Below, one piece after another: positions 34,043 to 43,726 of a DNA stretch of 64,000 nt. Origin of the DNA: Synechococcus sp. AG-686-F08 (GTDB taxonomy: Bacteria; Cyanobacteriota; Cyanobacteriia; PCC-6307; Cyanobiaceae); the NCBI GenBank assembly GCA_003210315.1, contig QCVQ01000003.1, forward strand, positions 35,036 to 99,035, read 5' to 3'. Both the position numbers and the translations under genes were made by a program. The notes below the pieces were generated by a model that did no database searches, was not told where the DNA came from, and saw nothing but the letters and a program-made list of their open reading frames with translations. Positions within the stretch are counted from its first letter, which is position 1. Every line of letters begins with the position of its first letter.

Positions 34043-35314
34043 ATGATCGATGTGATCGGCACCGACGCCGGTGCTCCCGGCTCACTCCCACCCGGAGCTC
34101 AGCTCTTGGTGGAGCAGGCCCACCTGTTGGCAGCCCCAAACCGGTTGCTAACTGCCCTGCAGCAATGGTCTGCCTGCCCAGCAGCCCAGCGCCGCATCGC
34201 CAGTGACAATCCAATCGCTCTGAGCGATGAATTGCTTGCCCTTGGGAGCGATCAGCGCGCGGTGGTGCTGGCTAGCGGAGATCCGTTGTGGTTTGGCATC
34301 GGCAGGATCTTGATCGAACGCCTGGGACGCGAGCATCTGCGCTTTCATCCAGGCCCCTCGTCCTTGCAACTGGCATTTTCCCGACTGGGCAGGCCCTGGC
34401 AGGACGCGCAATGGCTCAGCCTGCATGGCCGTGACCCTGCACCGCTGGCTCAGCGATTGCAACAACGCCCCAGCGCCTTGGCCGTGCTCACCGATCCCAG
34501 TCGCGGTGGCGTGGACGAGGTGCGCCAAAGCTTGCGCAGCAGCGGCCTGGAATCGGCCTATGCCCTCTGGCTCTGCGAATCGCTTGGCCACAGCAGTGAG
34601 CGCGTGCAACGGCTGGCCCCCTCCCAAGCCACGCCTAGCGATTTGCACCCCCTGCATTTGGTGGTGTTGCTCGCAGAAGATGAAGCGGCTCCAGCCGCCG
34701 ATCAACTTCCTCTGTTTGGCCTGGAGGATGGTGTGTTTCTCCAACACAGCGACCGATCTGGCTTGATGACCAAACGGGAGGTAAGGATCCAATTGCTGGC
34801 AGAGCTCAACCTTCCTGCACGCGGCGTGCTCTGGGATCTCGGTGCTGGCACCGGCAGCGTTGGCCTCGAAGCGCTGCGCCTGCGGCCTCAGTTGCAGTTG
34901 CTTTGCATTGAACAGCGCAGCGGTGGTTCTTCGCTCATCGCCGCCAACGCCGCACGCCTCGGTGTTCAGCCAGCAGCAGTGCTGGAGGGGGATGCCATGG
35001 AAGAACTCAACCATCTGCCTGCAGACTTAGACGCCCCCGACCGGGTGCTGATTGGTGGCGGTGGCCGCAAACGCAGGGCCCTGCTGGAGCGAGTGATCCA
35101 GTGCATGGCCCCCAGGGGTGAAGTGGTGATCCCCCTCGCCACCCTGGAAGCCTTGGCGGAGCTGCGTCCCGTGCTCGAGGCTGCCAAGTACAGGCTGAAA
35201 GTGAGTCAGCAGCAAGCCTGGCGAGGCCAACCGCTTGCCGATGGCACCAGGCTGGCTCCGATGAATCCGGTGTTGATCCTCAAGGGAAGCGCTCCCCAAC
35301 AGGACGGGGCCTGA
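34043..35314 (+). CDS. cobL: precorrin-6Y/cobalt-precorrin C5,15-methyltransferase (fused CbiE and CbiT)
   Basis: The 423-residue protein begins at the ATG at 34043 (an upstream GTG at 34040 is also in frame). The N-terminal half is the CbiE-type tetrapyrrole methyltransferase (VIGTDAGAPGSL, LASGDPLWFGIGRIL). The C-terminal half is the SAM-dependent CbiT methyltransferase and decarboxylase with GVLWDLGAGTGSVGLEALRL. It catalyses the C5/C15 methylations and C12 acetate decarboxylation of the corrin ring in (pseudo)cobalamin synthesis. It stands alone, divergent from the DUF1254 gene. Confidence 0.9.
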   Translation: MIDVIGTDAGAPGSLPPGAQLLVEQAHLLAAPNRLLTALQQWSACPAAQRRIASDNPIALSDELLALGSDQRAVVLASGDPLWFGIGRILIERLGREHLRFHPGPSSLQLAFSRLGRPWQDAQWLSLHGRDPAPLAQRLQQRPSALAVLTDPSRGGVDEVRQSLRSSGLESAYALWLCESLGHSSERVQRLAPSQATPSDLHPLHLVVLLAEDEAAPAADQLPLFGLEDGVFLQHSDRSGLMTKREVRIQLLAELNLPARGVLWDLGAGTGSVGLEALRLRPQLQLLCIEQRSGGSSLIAANAARLGVQPAAVLEGDAMEELNHLPADLDAPDRVLIGGGGRKRRALLERVIQCMAPRGEVVIPLATLEALAELRPVLEAAKYRLKVSQQQAWRGQPLADGTRLAPMNPVLILKGSAPQQDGA

Positions 35315-35363
35315 CGCGGTTGATCAGAAAAAGGGCAGAATCAAGCACTTTGAAGCTCGCAGG

Positions 35364-35489
35364 ATGGCCATTCGAGAACGCAAACCTCAGGTGTCACCCG
35401 TGCGCCTCAAGATCACTCTTTTCATTGCAGGCGTTGGCCCATTACTTGCCGTTGGGCTGTGGCTTCAATCCAAGGGGTTCTTCAGTTAG
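35364..35489 (+). CDS. 41-residue single-span membrane protein
   Basis: MAIRERKPQVSPVRLKITLF starts a small frame with a basic front, one transmembrane helix (about residues 17-34, ITLFIAGVGPLLAVGLWL) and a short C-terminal tail ending in a stop at 35487. It lies 49 nt after the cobalamin gene. It reads as a plausible small thylakoid or plasma-membrane protein; conservation could confirm it. The function is unknown. Confidence 0.55.
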   Translation: MAIRERKPQVSPVRLKITLFIAGVGPLLAVGLWLQSKGFFS

Positions 35490-35518
35490 ACACGCCTGCG
35501 TTACATTTCAGTAACGCT

Positions 35519-35965
35519 TTAATCACTAGGACGTGCCATCTCTGCATCATTGGCTGGCATTTCTGGTTGGATCGTTTCGATCACCACCGCGTCTCCAACG
35601 CCAAGCCCCAGGCGCTTGGCCTCCCCAGCCCGAAGCTCGATCACGCCGTCCGCATCAGCCATCGGCCCAAAGCCCTTGCAGGGCATAGCTGGACAAATGG
35701 GCACCTCGGCCTCAATCGCAATCACCTCGCCCTGGTGCACAAACACCATGTCGAGTGGCGCAATCGTATTCAGCATCCAAAAGCGCAACGGGCGTGCCGG
35801 TTTAAACGGAAACCACATTCCCCTCAGCGGTGGCAAGGCCGGGCGTTGCATCAATCCAAGCCGTTGCTCTTGGGGCTGGTCCGCCACTTCTAAAAGCACG
35901 CAGGTGTCGTCTCGAACGCACCATTGGGCTTCAAGGGGCAACTGCTGGGGGGGAGATACGTCCAT
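35519..35965 (-). CDS. DUF192 family protein
   Basis: The 148-residue protein belongs to the DUF192 family, recognisable from RLGLMQRPALPPLRGMWFPF, the central RFWMLNTIAPLDMVFVHQGEV and the LRAGEAKRLGLGVGD C-terminal segment. The start at 35965 overlaps the stop of the upstream regulator gene as TAATG; the ORF extends further upstream in frame but that part would lie inside the regulator gene. DUF192 proteins have a conserved small beta-fold of unknown activity. Third gene of the NAD kinase operon. Confidence 0.82.
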   Translation of the reverse strand: MDVSPPQQLPLEAQWCVRDDTCVLLEVADQPQEQRLGLMQRPALPPLRGMWFPFKPARPLRFWMLNTIAPLDMVFVHQGEVIAIEAEVPICPAMPCKGFGPMADADGVIELRAGEAKRLGLGVGDAVVIETIQPEMPANDAEMARPSD

Positions 35966-36648
35966 TAAGGGCTCTTCAGGAAAGGAACGCCGTTGTTGAG
36001 GCAATAACCACGGCCACGAATGGTGTGAATTAAGCGCGTGTCGCCACCCTCCTCAAGCTTCTGACGCAAATAACGGATGTACACCTCCACCACATTGCTC
36101 GACACCCCCTGCTCATCGTTCCAAACCTCACGCAGAATTTGCTCACGACTCACGGCCTTGCCCCGCTCCTTAAACAGCAACAACAGCAACGACGATTCAC
36201 GCTCCGTTAAGCCAATCGACCGAATCCCACGACGCACCATTCCGCTACTGGTTTCAAGCTGCAAATCACCAACCACGATCACGGAGCTGAATTCCTCCTT
36301 GCGTTTCTGAACAGAAAGATGCAGGCGCACGCGTTGCAAGAGATCGCTTGGTGCGTTGGTGGCCAACCAGAAATCATCCGCCCCAGAACTGAAGCAGAGC
36401 TCTCGAGCGTGAATGCTGTCTTCGCTCACACCCAGCAAAATCGGCAGCGTTCCAAACCACTGGCGAAGCTCACTCACCTCAAGCATCTGGCCGGGCGAAA
36501 CGATCGCAGCCATCTGCGACTGGCCGGAAGCGGCAATCGTTTTATTCCCAGCCCCCCACTCCAACGTTGTGTAGCCCGAGGCCTCTAGGCGATCTTTGAG
36601 CTGCAGGGCCTCAGCACCAACCAACACCAACACCCCCTGCTCATTCAT
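35965..36648 (-). CDS. OmpR-type regulator with a degenerate receiver domain
   Basis: The 227-residue protein has a C-terminal winged-helix domain ([47 protein letters not shown]) like OmpR/PhoB regulators. The N-terminal 115 residues have the receiver-like layout but lack the phosphoacceptor Asp (MAAIVSPGQ where an Asp is expected near residue 51), the acidic pair at the start (VLVLVGAEA) and the conserved KP lysine. It is therefore probably a phosphorylation-independent regulator. It lies between NAD kinase and DUF192, overlapping both. Confidence 0.85.
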   Translation of the reverse strand: MNEQGVLVLVGAEALQLKDRLEASGYTTLEWGAGNKTIAASGQSQMAAIVSPGQMLEVSELRQWFGTLPILLGVSEDSIHARELCFSSGADDFWLATNAPSDLLQRVRLHLSVQKRKEEFSSVIVVGDLQLETSSGMVRRGIRSIGLTERESSLLLLLFKERGKAVSREQILREVWNDEQGVSSNVVEVYIRYLRQKLEEGGDTRLIHTIRGRGYCLNNGVPFLKSP

Positions 36649-37553
36649 GGACGATCCGGCTTCGCCACATGGGGTAGTCCCCAGCCCAGCTTGTTGCGCA
36701 AGACCTGGAAAAACTCATGGTCCGACAAGCGCACAAAGCGCACGGGATGGTCACTCCGCCGGATCAACACCCGGTCTTCAGGCCAGACATAACAGCCAGC
36801 ACTTCCATCCACCACCATCATCAGGCGTTCGGGAGTGGCGGGAAACACCGTGACCGGTTCTTGATCACTAAAAACAAGCGCTCGCGAGGCCAAGGAATGA
36901 GCCGCGATCGGGGTGAGCTGCAACACCGGGCAATCGGGGGTGATCACGGGTCCACCGGCGCTGAGGGCGTAAGCGGTAGATCCAGTGGGCGTCGACAGGA
37001 TCACCCCATCAGCCGAGATATCAACGGGCGCATGCCGGCCGATCGCAATCTCGAAATGGCACATGCTGGTGAGTGGCTCTCGGTGCAACGCCATTTCATT
37101 GAGAGAAAGGGCTTCCCAACGCCTTTGATCTCCGCGCATCACGCTCACAACCATGTTGGCGCGCTCCTCAATCGTCCAGCGATCGGTGAGAATCTGCTCG
37201 AGAGCCTTATCAAGATCACCCAGATAGGCCTCCGCGAGAAAGCCGAGATGGCCAGTGTTGATGGTCAGAATCGGCACACCAATGGGTGCCGTTTGACGGG
37301 CAGCCGACAGCACCGTGCCATCGCCTCCCAACACAATCGCCAGCACCATCGAGGCATCAAACCCCTCGGGCACACAAGCGTTGTACCCCAGCATGCGCAG
37401 GTGCTGATCTGGGTTGGCAAAACCCACCATCCCTCCAGAACTGCTGGCCCGCACCACCTCATGGCCAGCGAACTCCAGCCGCTCCTGAATCGTTTGAGCG
37501 GTCTCTACGGCGAGCGACTTTCCGTCATTCACGATCAGTCCGACCCTGGGCAC
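36645..37553 (-). CDS. nadK: NAD kinase
   Basis: The 302-residue protein has the diagnostic motifs [20 protein letters not shown], and [23 protein letters not shown]. It phosphorylates NAD to NADP. I take the GTG at 37553 ([10 protein letters not shown]) as the start, since this gives the usual family length; the upstream open frame contains no family sequence. Its stop overlaps the start of the regulator gene (ATGA), so the two, with DUF192, form an operon in the order nadK, regulator, DUF192. Confidence 0.93.
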   Translation of the reverse strand: MPRVGLIVNDGKSLAVETAQTIQERLEFAGHEVVRASSSGGMVGFANPDQHLRMLGYNACVPEGFDASMVLAIVLGGDGTVLSAARQTAPIGVPILTINTGHLGFLAEAYLGDLDKALEQILTDRWTIEERANMVVSVMRGDQRRWEALSLNEMALHREPLTSMCHFEIAIGRHAPVDISADGVILSTPTGSTAYALSAGGPVITPDCPVLQLTPIAAHSLASRALVFSDQEPVTVFPATPERLMMVVDGSAGCYVWPEDRVLIRRSDHPVRFVRLSDHEFFQVLRNKLGWGLPHVAKPDRP

Positions 37554-37692
37554 CGATCGCGTTTCAAAACAACGGCACCACTTTATGAGAAAAATCGTCT
37601 GCCAGCAGCGTCCGGTTGTTTTTTGAAGCCAACACCGGGCCACCACCAGCCCTGCTTAGCGTTTAGTCCTCAACCTGAGGTCAGTCCGAGCG

Positions 37693-39312
37693 ATGCCAAG
37701 CGACACCCCTTCCCATGTCGTTGTCATTGGAGCTGGATGGGCTGGCTGGGGTGCCGCCAAATCCCTCTGCCAGGCCGGGGTTCGCGTGACCTTGATCGAC
37801 GGGATGAACGATCCAACGGGCAGCACGCCGCTCACCACTTCAAGCGGCAAACCATTTGAGGCCGGTACGCGGGGGTTTTGGAAGGACTACCCCAACATCA
37901 ATGCCCTCACGGAAGAACTCGAGCTCGGCAGTGTTTTCACCGAGTTCACCACCAGCGCCTTCTGGTCCCCCGATGGCTTGGAAGCCACAGCTCCGGTGTT
38001 CGGTGAAAGTCCGCAGCTACCCAGCCCCCTAGGCCAGGCCTTCGCCACGATCAACAACTTCAAGCGCTTGCCGCTAACCGATCGGCTCAGCATCGCCGGG
38101 CTGCTGGTCGCCATGCTCGATTTAAACCGCAACGATGCGGTGTACGAGCAGTACGACGGCATCGATGCACTGACGCTGTTCAAGCAATTGCGGATCAGTG
38201 ATCGCATGATCAATGAGTTCCTTCGGCCGATTCTGCTGGTGGGGCTATTCAAGCCACCTGAGGAACTCTCAGCGGCGGTGACGATGGAATTGCTGTACTA
38301 CTACGCGCTAGCCCATCAGGATTCTTTTGATGTGCGCTGGATCAAGAGCAAGAGCATCGCAGAGCAACTGTTGGCTCCGCTCAGTCAGCGGTTGCGCAAC
38401 CAACATCATCTGGACATTCTCGGCGGAACGTTGGCATCGCGGCTGAACGTCTCCCCCGATGGCACGTCGGTGACCTCCGTCGAGACCCACTCGCTCGCCA
38501 CGGGCCGCAGCGCTGTGATCCACGATGTGGATGCCGTAGTGCTGGCGGTGGGCGCTAAGGGGATGGGGGCACTGATGGCCAACTCACCGGAATGCGCGGC
38601 TTTGTCTCCGGAGCTGGTGCGGGCGGGCACGCTCGGTGCGATCGATGTGGTGTCCGTGCGCTTGTGGCTCGATCGCACGGTGCCTGTTGCCGACCCCGCC
38701 AATGTGTTGTCGCGTTTCCAGGCACTTCAAGGATCCGGCGCCACCTTCTTCATGCTCGATCAGCTGCAACCTGACACTCAGCAGGAGCTCTGGGGTGCTG
38801 ATCCAGTGCAGGGCTCTGTGGTTGCAAGCGACTTCTATAACTCCACAGCGATTGCTGAACTCAGCGATCAGGAGATTGTCGATTGCCTCATGCAGGAGTT
38901 GTTGCCGATGGTGCAGCCAAACTTCCGCACCGCGCAGGTGGTGGATCAGGACGTGCGGCGTTATCCGAGGTCGGTGTCGCTGTTTTCACCGGGAAGTTTC
39001 AAGCAGCGGCCACCCCTGGAAACGTCGATGAGCTCGATCGTTTGCGCTGGCGATTGGGTGCGGATGGAAGATCGGGAATTCGGCGCCAAAGGGCTCTGTC
39101 AGGAGCGTGCCTATGTGTGTGGTTTAGAAGCCGGAAATTCACTACTCAAACGCAAGATCGTGTCGGGAACAACGAAATCTCAGCCCCTTCAACACCCTGT
39201 GATCCCCATTCGCGCCGATGAACCACAGGTTGTGTTTGGTCGCACCATCAACAAGCTCGTGATGGATCAACTAGATCTCTTTGGACTCAAACATCCTTGG
39301 CTTCGTTCATAA
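37693..39312 (+). CDS. FAD-dependent desaturase/amine-oxidase-like flavoprotein
   Basis: The 539-residue protein begins with an FAD-binding motif, HVVVIGAGWAGWGAAKSLCQAGVRV, at residues 8-32. The overall pattern, with SAAVTMELLYYYALAHQDSF and a C-terminal CAGDWVRMEDREFGAKGLCQERAYVCG, fits the phytoene-desaturase / zeta-carotene-desaturase-like or protoporphyrinogen-oxidase-like superfamily of cyanobacteria. I cannot tell the substrate; carotenoid or chlorin-type are possible. The protein is soluble or peripheral. It runs opposite to nadK, with its start 140 nt away. Confidence 0.75.
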   Translation: MPSDTPSHVVVIGAGWAGWGAAKSLCQAGVRVTLIDGMNDPTGSTPLTTSSGKPFEAGTRGFWKDYPNINALTEELELGSVFTEFTTSAFWSPDGLEATAPVFGESPQLPSPLGQAFATINNFKRLPLTDRLSIAGLLVAMLDLNRNDAVYEQYDGIDALTLFKQLRISDRMINEFLRPILLVGLFKPPEELSAAVTMELLYYYALAHQDSFDVRWIKSKSIAEQLLAPLSQRLRNQHHLDILGGTLASRLNVSPDGTSVTSVETHSLATGRSAVIHDVDAVVLAVGAKGMGALMANSPECAALSPELVRAGTLGAIDVVSVRLWLDRTVPVADPANVLSRFQALQGSGATFFMLDQLQPDTQQELWGADPVQGSVVASDFYNSTAIAELSDQEIVDCLMQELLPMVQPNFRTAQVVDQDVRRYPRSVSLFSPGSFKQRPPLETSMSSIVCAGDWVRMEDREFGAKGLCQERAYVCGLEAGNSLLKRKIVSGTTKSQPLQHPVIPIRADEPQVVFGRTINKLVMDQLDLFGLKHPWLRS

Positions 39313-39341
39313 CAAACAAGCCCGCCTTTGCTTCATCGCAC

Positions 39342-40985
39342 TCATCGACGACTAGAGCGAAGCAACGACACAATCAGCCAGAGTCCAAACAAGTTGGCTC
39401 CCACAAACAAGCCTTCGCTGACGTCCTGCAGCAAAGGTTGTTGAGCCAACGTGGCCATCACCGTGGCACTGAGCAACAGCGAGGCCACAAGAATCGCCAG
39501 TGAAATTCGTTGCGACAACCGTTCCAAACTGGAACGAACAGCCTCAAGCCCTTCCAGCTGAATGGCAAACACCAATTCATCACTGCTGAAACGGCGCAAC
39601 AGCTGACTCAGCTGACGCGGGGAATCAATCGTGAGATTGCGTAAATCAAGGCCAAACTGCATCAGCCGTTCTTGAGGCAGCATTACGGCACGGGCCAGCA
39701 GCTGAGCCACCAAGGGCTGCATTTCCCCCGTGAAGCTGAACGCCGGGTTTAAAGAATTGCCCACCCCCTCCAAGTTGGTGACCGATTTCACAAACAGGCC
39801 GAGGGTTCCAGGCACTCTTAACCCAGAGCGATTTGCCAGCTGCAGCAAGGCGGCAAGGAACAGGGCGAAATTCAGTTCCTCTAAAGGCTTGGAAAAACTC
39901 TTGGCAATCAGCTGATCAAGCTGGCGTTGCAAGTGCTGACGATCCACTTTTACCCCCCGGGCCGGGGGTGCAATTTGCTCCAACACATCCGTTGCCCGGG
40001 CGCCGTCCTGGTTAATCAGGGCCAAGACCAGATCCAGCAAGTTGCTGCGCGTGCGCGGATCAAACAGGCCCACCATGCCCGCATCCAGCAAGATCACCTT
40101 GCCATCAGAGAGCACTTTGAGATTGCCGGGATGGGGATCCGCATGAAAGAACCCCTCCACGAAATACTGCTCCACAAAGGCACCAAGAAGAGCAGTGGTT
40201 GTTGCCACCAATCCAGGTCCAGCCGCGAGAGCCTCTCGCGCTTCAGGGCTGAGGATCGATGCACCCTCGATCCACTCGAGCACCAAGACGCTGCGGCTCG
40301 ACAATTGCTGAACCACATGGGGCAGACGAATCTGACCATCAGGAACAAAGCTTGAACCCTCCAAACTGCGCTGCAAGCGCAAGGTATTGGACGCCTCAAT
40401 CCTGAAATCAAGCTCCCGCACCAACGCCTCAAGCACCTGATCGGCAAGACCCACGAAGTCGTACAAACCGCCGAGAGCCGTCGCTGCAGCGAGGGCGGCG
40501 ATCTTGCGGAGTAAGCGACCATCTTCTTCCACTTGGGCAGCAATCCCAGGCCGCAACACCTTCACTGCCACCGCACCCAGCTCGGGCAAGGTCGCTTTGT
40601 ACACCTGCCCGACACTTCCAGCCGCAATCGGCGTATCAATGAATGTCGAAAACGCCTCGTCGACAGAACAGCCCAGTTCTTGCTCCAGTTGGGGTCTTAA
40701 TTGCTCCCAAGGCACAGCCGGAACATCCGCCTGCAATTGGCTCAAGGCCTCGATGTAGTCCTCCCCCAGCAGGTCGGGGCGGGTACTCAACAGCTGGCCA
40801 AGCTTTACGTACACAGGTCCCAACTCCGTCAGGATGTTGCAGAGCACCGAAGGCAAGGGCAGCCGCGTCTCAGAGGCATCGCCACGGTTGAGGAGCTGAG
40901 AGAGAAACGACCACTCATGGCGCGAGACAATCCGAACGATCTCCAAGGCTCTTGATGAACCGTCGAACACACTTAGAACAGACAC
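39342..40985 (-). CDS. ABC1/UbiB-family atypical kinase-like protein
   Basis: The 547-residue protein has the family KxGQ motif, PVYVKLGQLLSTRPDLL, near residue 55, the alanine-rich loop AAGSVGQVYKATL, and the catalytic FFHADPHPGNLKV and DAGMVGLFD segments. Two transmembrane helices near residues 490-540 anchor it. Family members (UbiB, ABC1K, Coq8) act in prenylquinone metabolism; cyanobacterial and plastid members are linked to plastoquinone and tocopherol lipid chemistry. The start is a GTG at 40985. Confidence 0.88.
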   Translation of the reverse strand: MSVLSVFDGSSRALEIVRIVSRHEWSFLSQLLNRGDASETRLPLPSVLCNILTELGPVYVKLGQLLSTRPDLLGEDYIEALSQLQADVPAVPWEQLRPQLEQELGCSVDEAFSTFIDTPIAAGSVGQVYKATLPELGAVAVKVLRPGIAAQVEEDGRLLRKIAALAAATALGGLYDFVGLADQVLEALVRELDFRIEASNTLRLQRSLEGSSFVPDGQIRLPHVVQQLSSRSVLVLEWIEGASILSPEAREALAAGPGLVATTTALLGAFVEQYFVEGFFHADPHPGNLKVLSDGKVILLDAGMVGLFDPRTRSNLLDLVLALINQDGARATDVLEQIAPPARGVKVDRQHLQRQLDQLIAKSFSKPLEELNFALFLAALLQLANRSGLRVPGTLGLFVKSVTNLEGVGNSLNPAFSFTGEMQPLVAQLLARAVMLPQERLMQFGLDLRNLTIDSPRQLSQLLRRFSSDELVFAIQLEGLEAVRSSLERLSQRISLAILVASLLLSATVMATLAQQPLLQDVSEGLFVGANLFGLWLIVSLLRSSRR

Positions 40986-41384
40986 TTAAACGACAGCAAA
41001 CGACAGAGATCTTGTGTGTATCAGTGGTCTGGAACAGTCATCAGGAGGAATGGAGTCTTCAACGGAGCTGCGCTCAGCCAACAATCAGCGCACATCAACA
41101 CCATTGCTGCAAAACAAAGCACTCCGCATCACTCCATGCAAGTCTGAACCAGCACATGCAAGACCGATCCAATTCAGCTCCTAAACATACCTGAGCTGAA
41201 CAATCCGAAACAGATTGCATGCACTCATTTCAACACCAGAGTCGTGGCAGAGACACAGAATCAAGCCCATAAATGCATAATAGAGCTTCGCCCCTAATCT
41301 GCAAAAAATATTATCTAGACGCAAATACTTGCAGGCTATCAAACAAGAACATGCTCCAGAGTAAGACGAAATAGGCAATAAAAA
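40986..41384. other. intergenic spacer with no recognised gene
   Basis: The stretch between the ABC1 gene and the DUF4278 terminator has one open frame on the minus strand (about 41181-41393), but it runs through the terminator of the DUF4278 gene and has no ribosome binding site, so I do not call it. No repeat or hairpin stands out. Confidence 0.4.
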
Positions 41385-41410
41385 AAACCCCACCGATCAG
41401 GCGGGGGTTT
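41385..41410 (-). terminator. terminator after the DUF4278 gene
   Basis: AAACCCC(A)CC at the left pairs with GG(C)GGGGTTT at the right around the loop GATCA. The A run before it on the plus strand gives the T run on the minus strand. It lies just downstream of the small DUF4278 gene. Confidence 0.75.
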
Positions 41411-41430
41411 GCAACTAAACACTCATTGAG

Positions 41431-41538
41431 CTACTTAGCGTAAACAACGCCTCTGTAGGTGAGACGAATCTTGTTTAAAGCAGATGTTGATGCACTGTTT
41501 GCTTGTGCATACTGCTTGCCACGGTAAGTCAAAGTCAT
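41431..41538 (-). CDS. DUF4278-type small protein
   Basis: A 35-residue protein, MTLTYRGKQYAQANSAS followed by TSALNKIRLTYRGVVYAK, resembles the DUF4278 family of cyanobacteria, which are tiny proteins with two copies of an LTYRGxxY motif. Both halves are visible here (LTYRGKQY and LTYRGVVY). The frame is supported by the terminator just after the stop. Family function is unknown. Confidence 0.8.
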   Translation of the reverse strand: MTLTYRGKQYAQANSASTSALNKIRLTYRGVVYAK

Positions 41539-42119
41539 GAGAGGTTCCTCAGGGATACAGGCCCCCGTTCCGTGACCTGGGTTTCTGCGCCTCACAGATG
41601 GGGATGCAAGGTGAACGTGAGAAGTAGATGAGCTACATCTCTTTTATACCCATAGCGTCAACATATAATGCGTTCACAGTGCTACAGGGAGATCATATTT
41701 TTGTGCCCTACCAATACAGAACAGAGCCAAAAGTAGCACAACTAATGTTCAGCTTGTTACACAATCCTGGTCTAAACTGACAATTTGTGCCCTACGAATA
41801 CAAACAAAGAAAAGCCACCAGCAGCAGGGCAGGAAGCTCGACCCCATCGGGAAGCACAAAGGGGTGATGGCGTCCAAACTCTCGACAGAGCCAAGCTTGC
41901 CGGCGAGATCGTGCAAAACGCGAGTCGGTTATGAACAGGTCAAAACAAGGAATAGAATTACAAAGGGCCCCTAATAAGTGAATATTACAATCAAACAGCA
42001 GTGCATCCTGTTCGCCTACAAATCAATGGACCGCTAAGCAAACACATTGAGGCACGTAGGTATACCGACTGATGCCAAGCCTGAGATGCGTATTCAGAGT
42101 GGAAATGTCGGGGGAACGC
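41539..42119. other. AT-rich spacer with a pair of 19-bp direct repeats
   Basis: There is no convincing gene between the DUF4278 gene and the small hypothetical at 42120. It holds two near-identical repeats, TTTGTGCCCTACCAATACA at 41700 and TTTGTGCCCTACGAATACA at 41784, 84 nt apart. A TATAAT hexamer at 41664-41669 could be a -10 box of the plus strand, but no gene follows at a suitable distance. Confidence 0.45.
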
Positions 42120-42335
42120 ATGACATCCTTAAGAATTGAGAATTTGTGTCTACAAGCAAGTCTCGAACTTAACGAGACTGTCGACGCTTACAGAGATCGA
42201 ATCGACGTGAGCCGAGAGGCTCATTTGACTGGATACCTCATGTGCCATTTCCTAATGACAATGTGCTGTCTTGGAGACTCGGTACGATTCGATCTCTTAA
42301 TGGAATCACTGAAGGCTGATCCAGTAGAGGTGTAA
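42120..42335 (+). CDS. small hypothetical protein
   Basis: A 71-residue soluble protein beginning MTSLRIENLCLQASLELNET. The ATG at 42120 follows GGGGGAACGC with suitable spacing, so it is preferred over an earlier ATG at 42072. The sequence has helical segments and five or six Cys or Met-Cys pairs (MCHFLMTMCCLG). I do not recognise a family. Confidence 0.6.
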   Translation: MTSLRIENLCLQASLELNETVDAYRDRIDVSREAHLTGYLMCHFLMTMCCLGDSVRFDLLMESLKADPVEV

Positions 42336-42433
42336 GCCCAATCACCGTAAAGCTGACCCGATGCCCTACTTGATCACAACGGTTCTAACTCTGCGTCATT
42401 GCATGCAGACTGGAAGTTTTCAGCAATAAAGAC

Positions 42434-42736
42434 TTGAAGCTTGGATACTGGCCCCCTTTAATCCTATTGCTGATCGCCGGGGGATTTTACCTGCATGACA
42501 TAGCCGTTCAAGACAAACCGGCTACTCGAATTCAGCAAAGCAAGCCTGCAAAAGCAAAACAAGATTGGATCAAAATTAACAAATGCTTAGCCGCTTCTCA
42601 GGCAATCTTGATCGAGGAAACGTCTAAGGCCTATATAGCGAAGCTAGAAATTAACGAATGGAAGCAAGAGACCTCAAAATTAAATATGGATAAATACAAT
42701 AGGGACAACAATTGCAAAGACAAAGGATATTTTTAA
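42434..42736 (+). CDS. small membrane-anchored hypothetical protein
   Basis: The 100-residue frame starts at a TTG and has an N-terminal transmembrane helix (about residues 5-22, YWPPLILLLIAGGFYL) followed by a Lys/Glu/Asn-rich tail with two Cys. The base composition is AT-rich. The start is uncertain. I do not recognise it. Confidence 0.45.
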   Translation: MKLGYWPPLILLLIAGGFYLHDIAVQDKPATRIQQSKPAKAKQDWIKINKCLAASQAILIEETSKAYIAKLEINEWKQETSKLNMDKYNRDNNCKDKGYF

Positions 42737-42806
42737 AAGCTTTGGGCTGATGCAAAGTGTATCAATACTCCAGTTGTCAAGAATAGAGTGCGCAACAGAA
42801 TGATGA

Positions 42807-43100
42807 CTACTCCATCCAAAGCTTCTTAAAAGCATAGGGAGATGAGTCACGCTGTTCCATGGAGGCTTCCCGAATGAACGTTATGCAGGCTTTTGAGCCA
42901 TCAAATTGCTTGCTTTGAATGACCATTGTCATCGAATCATTCAGGCTTTTCCCTTTCTTTAATCCAGCATCAAGCGTCTTGACTGCGCCAGCAGGGTCGC
43001 ACTTCCCAAACTTCATTGGCTCTGGATCCTTGGCGTGGCTTGCTGGAATGAAGCCAACAGAAAGGATGCAGCTCAAGAGCAACAGATTGAGAGGCGCCAT
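42807..43100 (-). CDS. small secreted hypothetical protein
   Basis: The 97-residue protein begins MAPLNLLLLSCILSVGF, a clear Sec signal with a cleavage near SHA-K. The mature part contains two Cys (KCDPAG and KACITF), probably one disulfide, and is helical. It is a plausible periplasmic protein with no known family. Confidence 0.65.
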   Translation of the reverse strand: MAPLNLLLLSCILSVGFIPASHAKDPEPMKFGKCDPAGAVKTLDAGLKKGKSLNDSMTMVIQSKQFDGSKACITFIREASMEQRDSSPYAFKKLWME

Positions 43101-43726
43101 TGCCCTGCCTATAGAGACAATGAGTAAAGCATCAATCTCCTGAAGTGCTCACCTTGAGATATGACAGAAGGTTCATGGGGGGTACAAAAGCTGTCATCCC
43201 TTTCGTCAAAAGAAATGAATGCATCATCAAAATGCATAGAGGATCAGTGACCGACCTCACCGATTCCACTTAAAGAGGACTAGAGATAGGAGATCTATAA
43301 ATAAATAGGTATCACTAAATCCATCAGCAAATAAAAATTAAAAACAAGCCTCAATGCCCTAATGCACCAGCCTTAATTAGAGGTGACAGGCATGGTTAAA
43401 CGATTCACTGAGATTCAGGTTTTTTGGAGATGCAGAGGTGGACTTCAAGCACTTACTAATTACTCCCCAGTGCTCACAGAACACAACCACATATGACCTT
43501 AACCTGTGGAATTAAGAATTGCCTTGACCATCTATTAAATAAGTTTGATGCAAAAGCCATACATTCTATTCAAGAAGTTCAGGCTCGCTGATTAAAGACA
43601 AATTCAACCAACGCCTGCATCAAAAATGTAACAAATACTACAGACAAAAAGCAGCTGGTCGCAAGCCTTTAAAAATTGAGCAAATTACTAATAGTATAGA
43701 GTTAAAAGATAACGTGCGAGTTTAGG
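43101..43726. other. AT-rich spacer with no recognised gene
   Basis: Between the small secreted protein and the amidotransferase-like gene there are only short frames without ribosome binding sites. A short minus-type hairpin could not be found. Nothing else stands out. Confidence 0.4.

Noticed and set aside
37554..37646. longer NAD kinase start including [16 protein letters not shown]
   Set aside because: This extension is outside the usual family length and has no family sequence; the GTG at 37553 gives the normal front.
41181..41393. 70-residue Cys-rich minus-strand frame
   Set aside because: It extends into the terminator of the DUF4278 gene and has no ribosome binding site.
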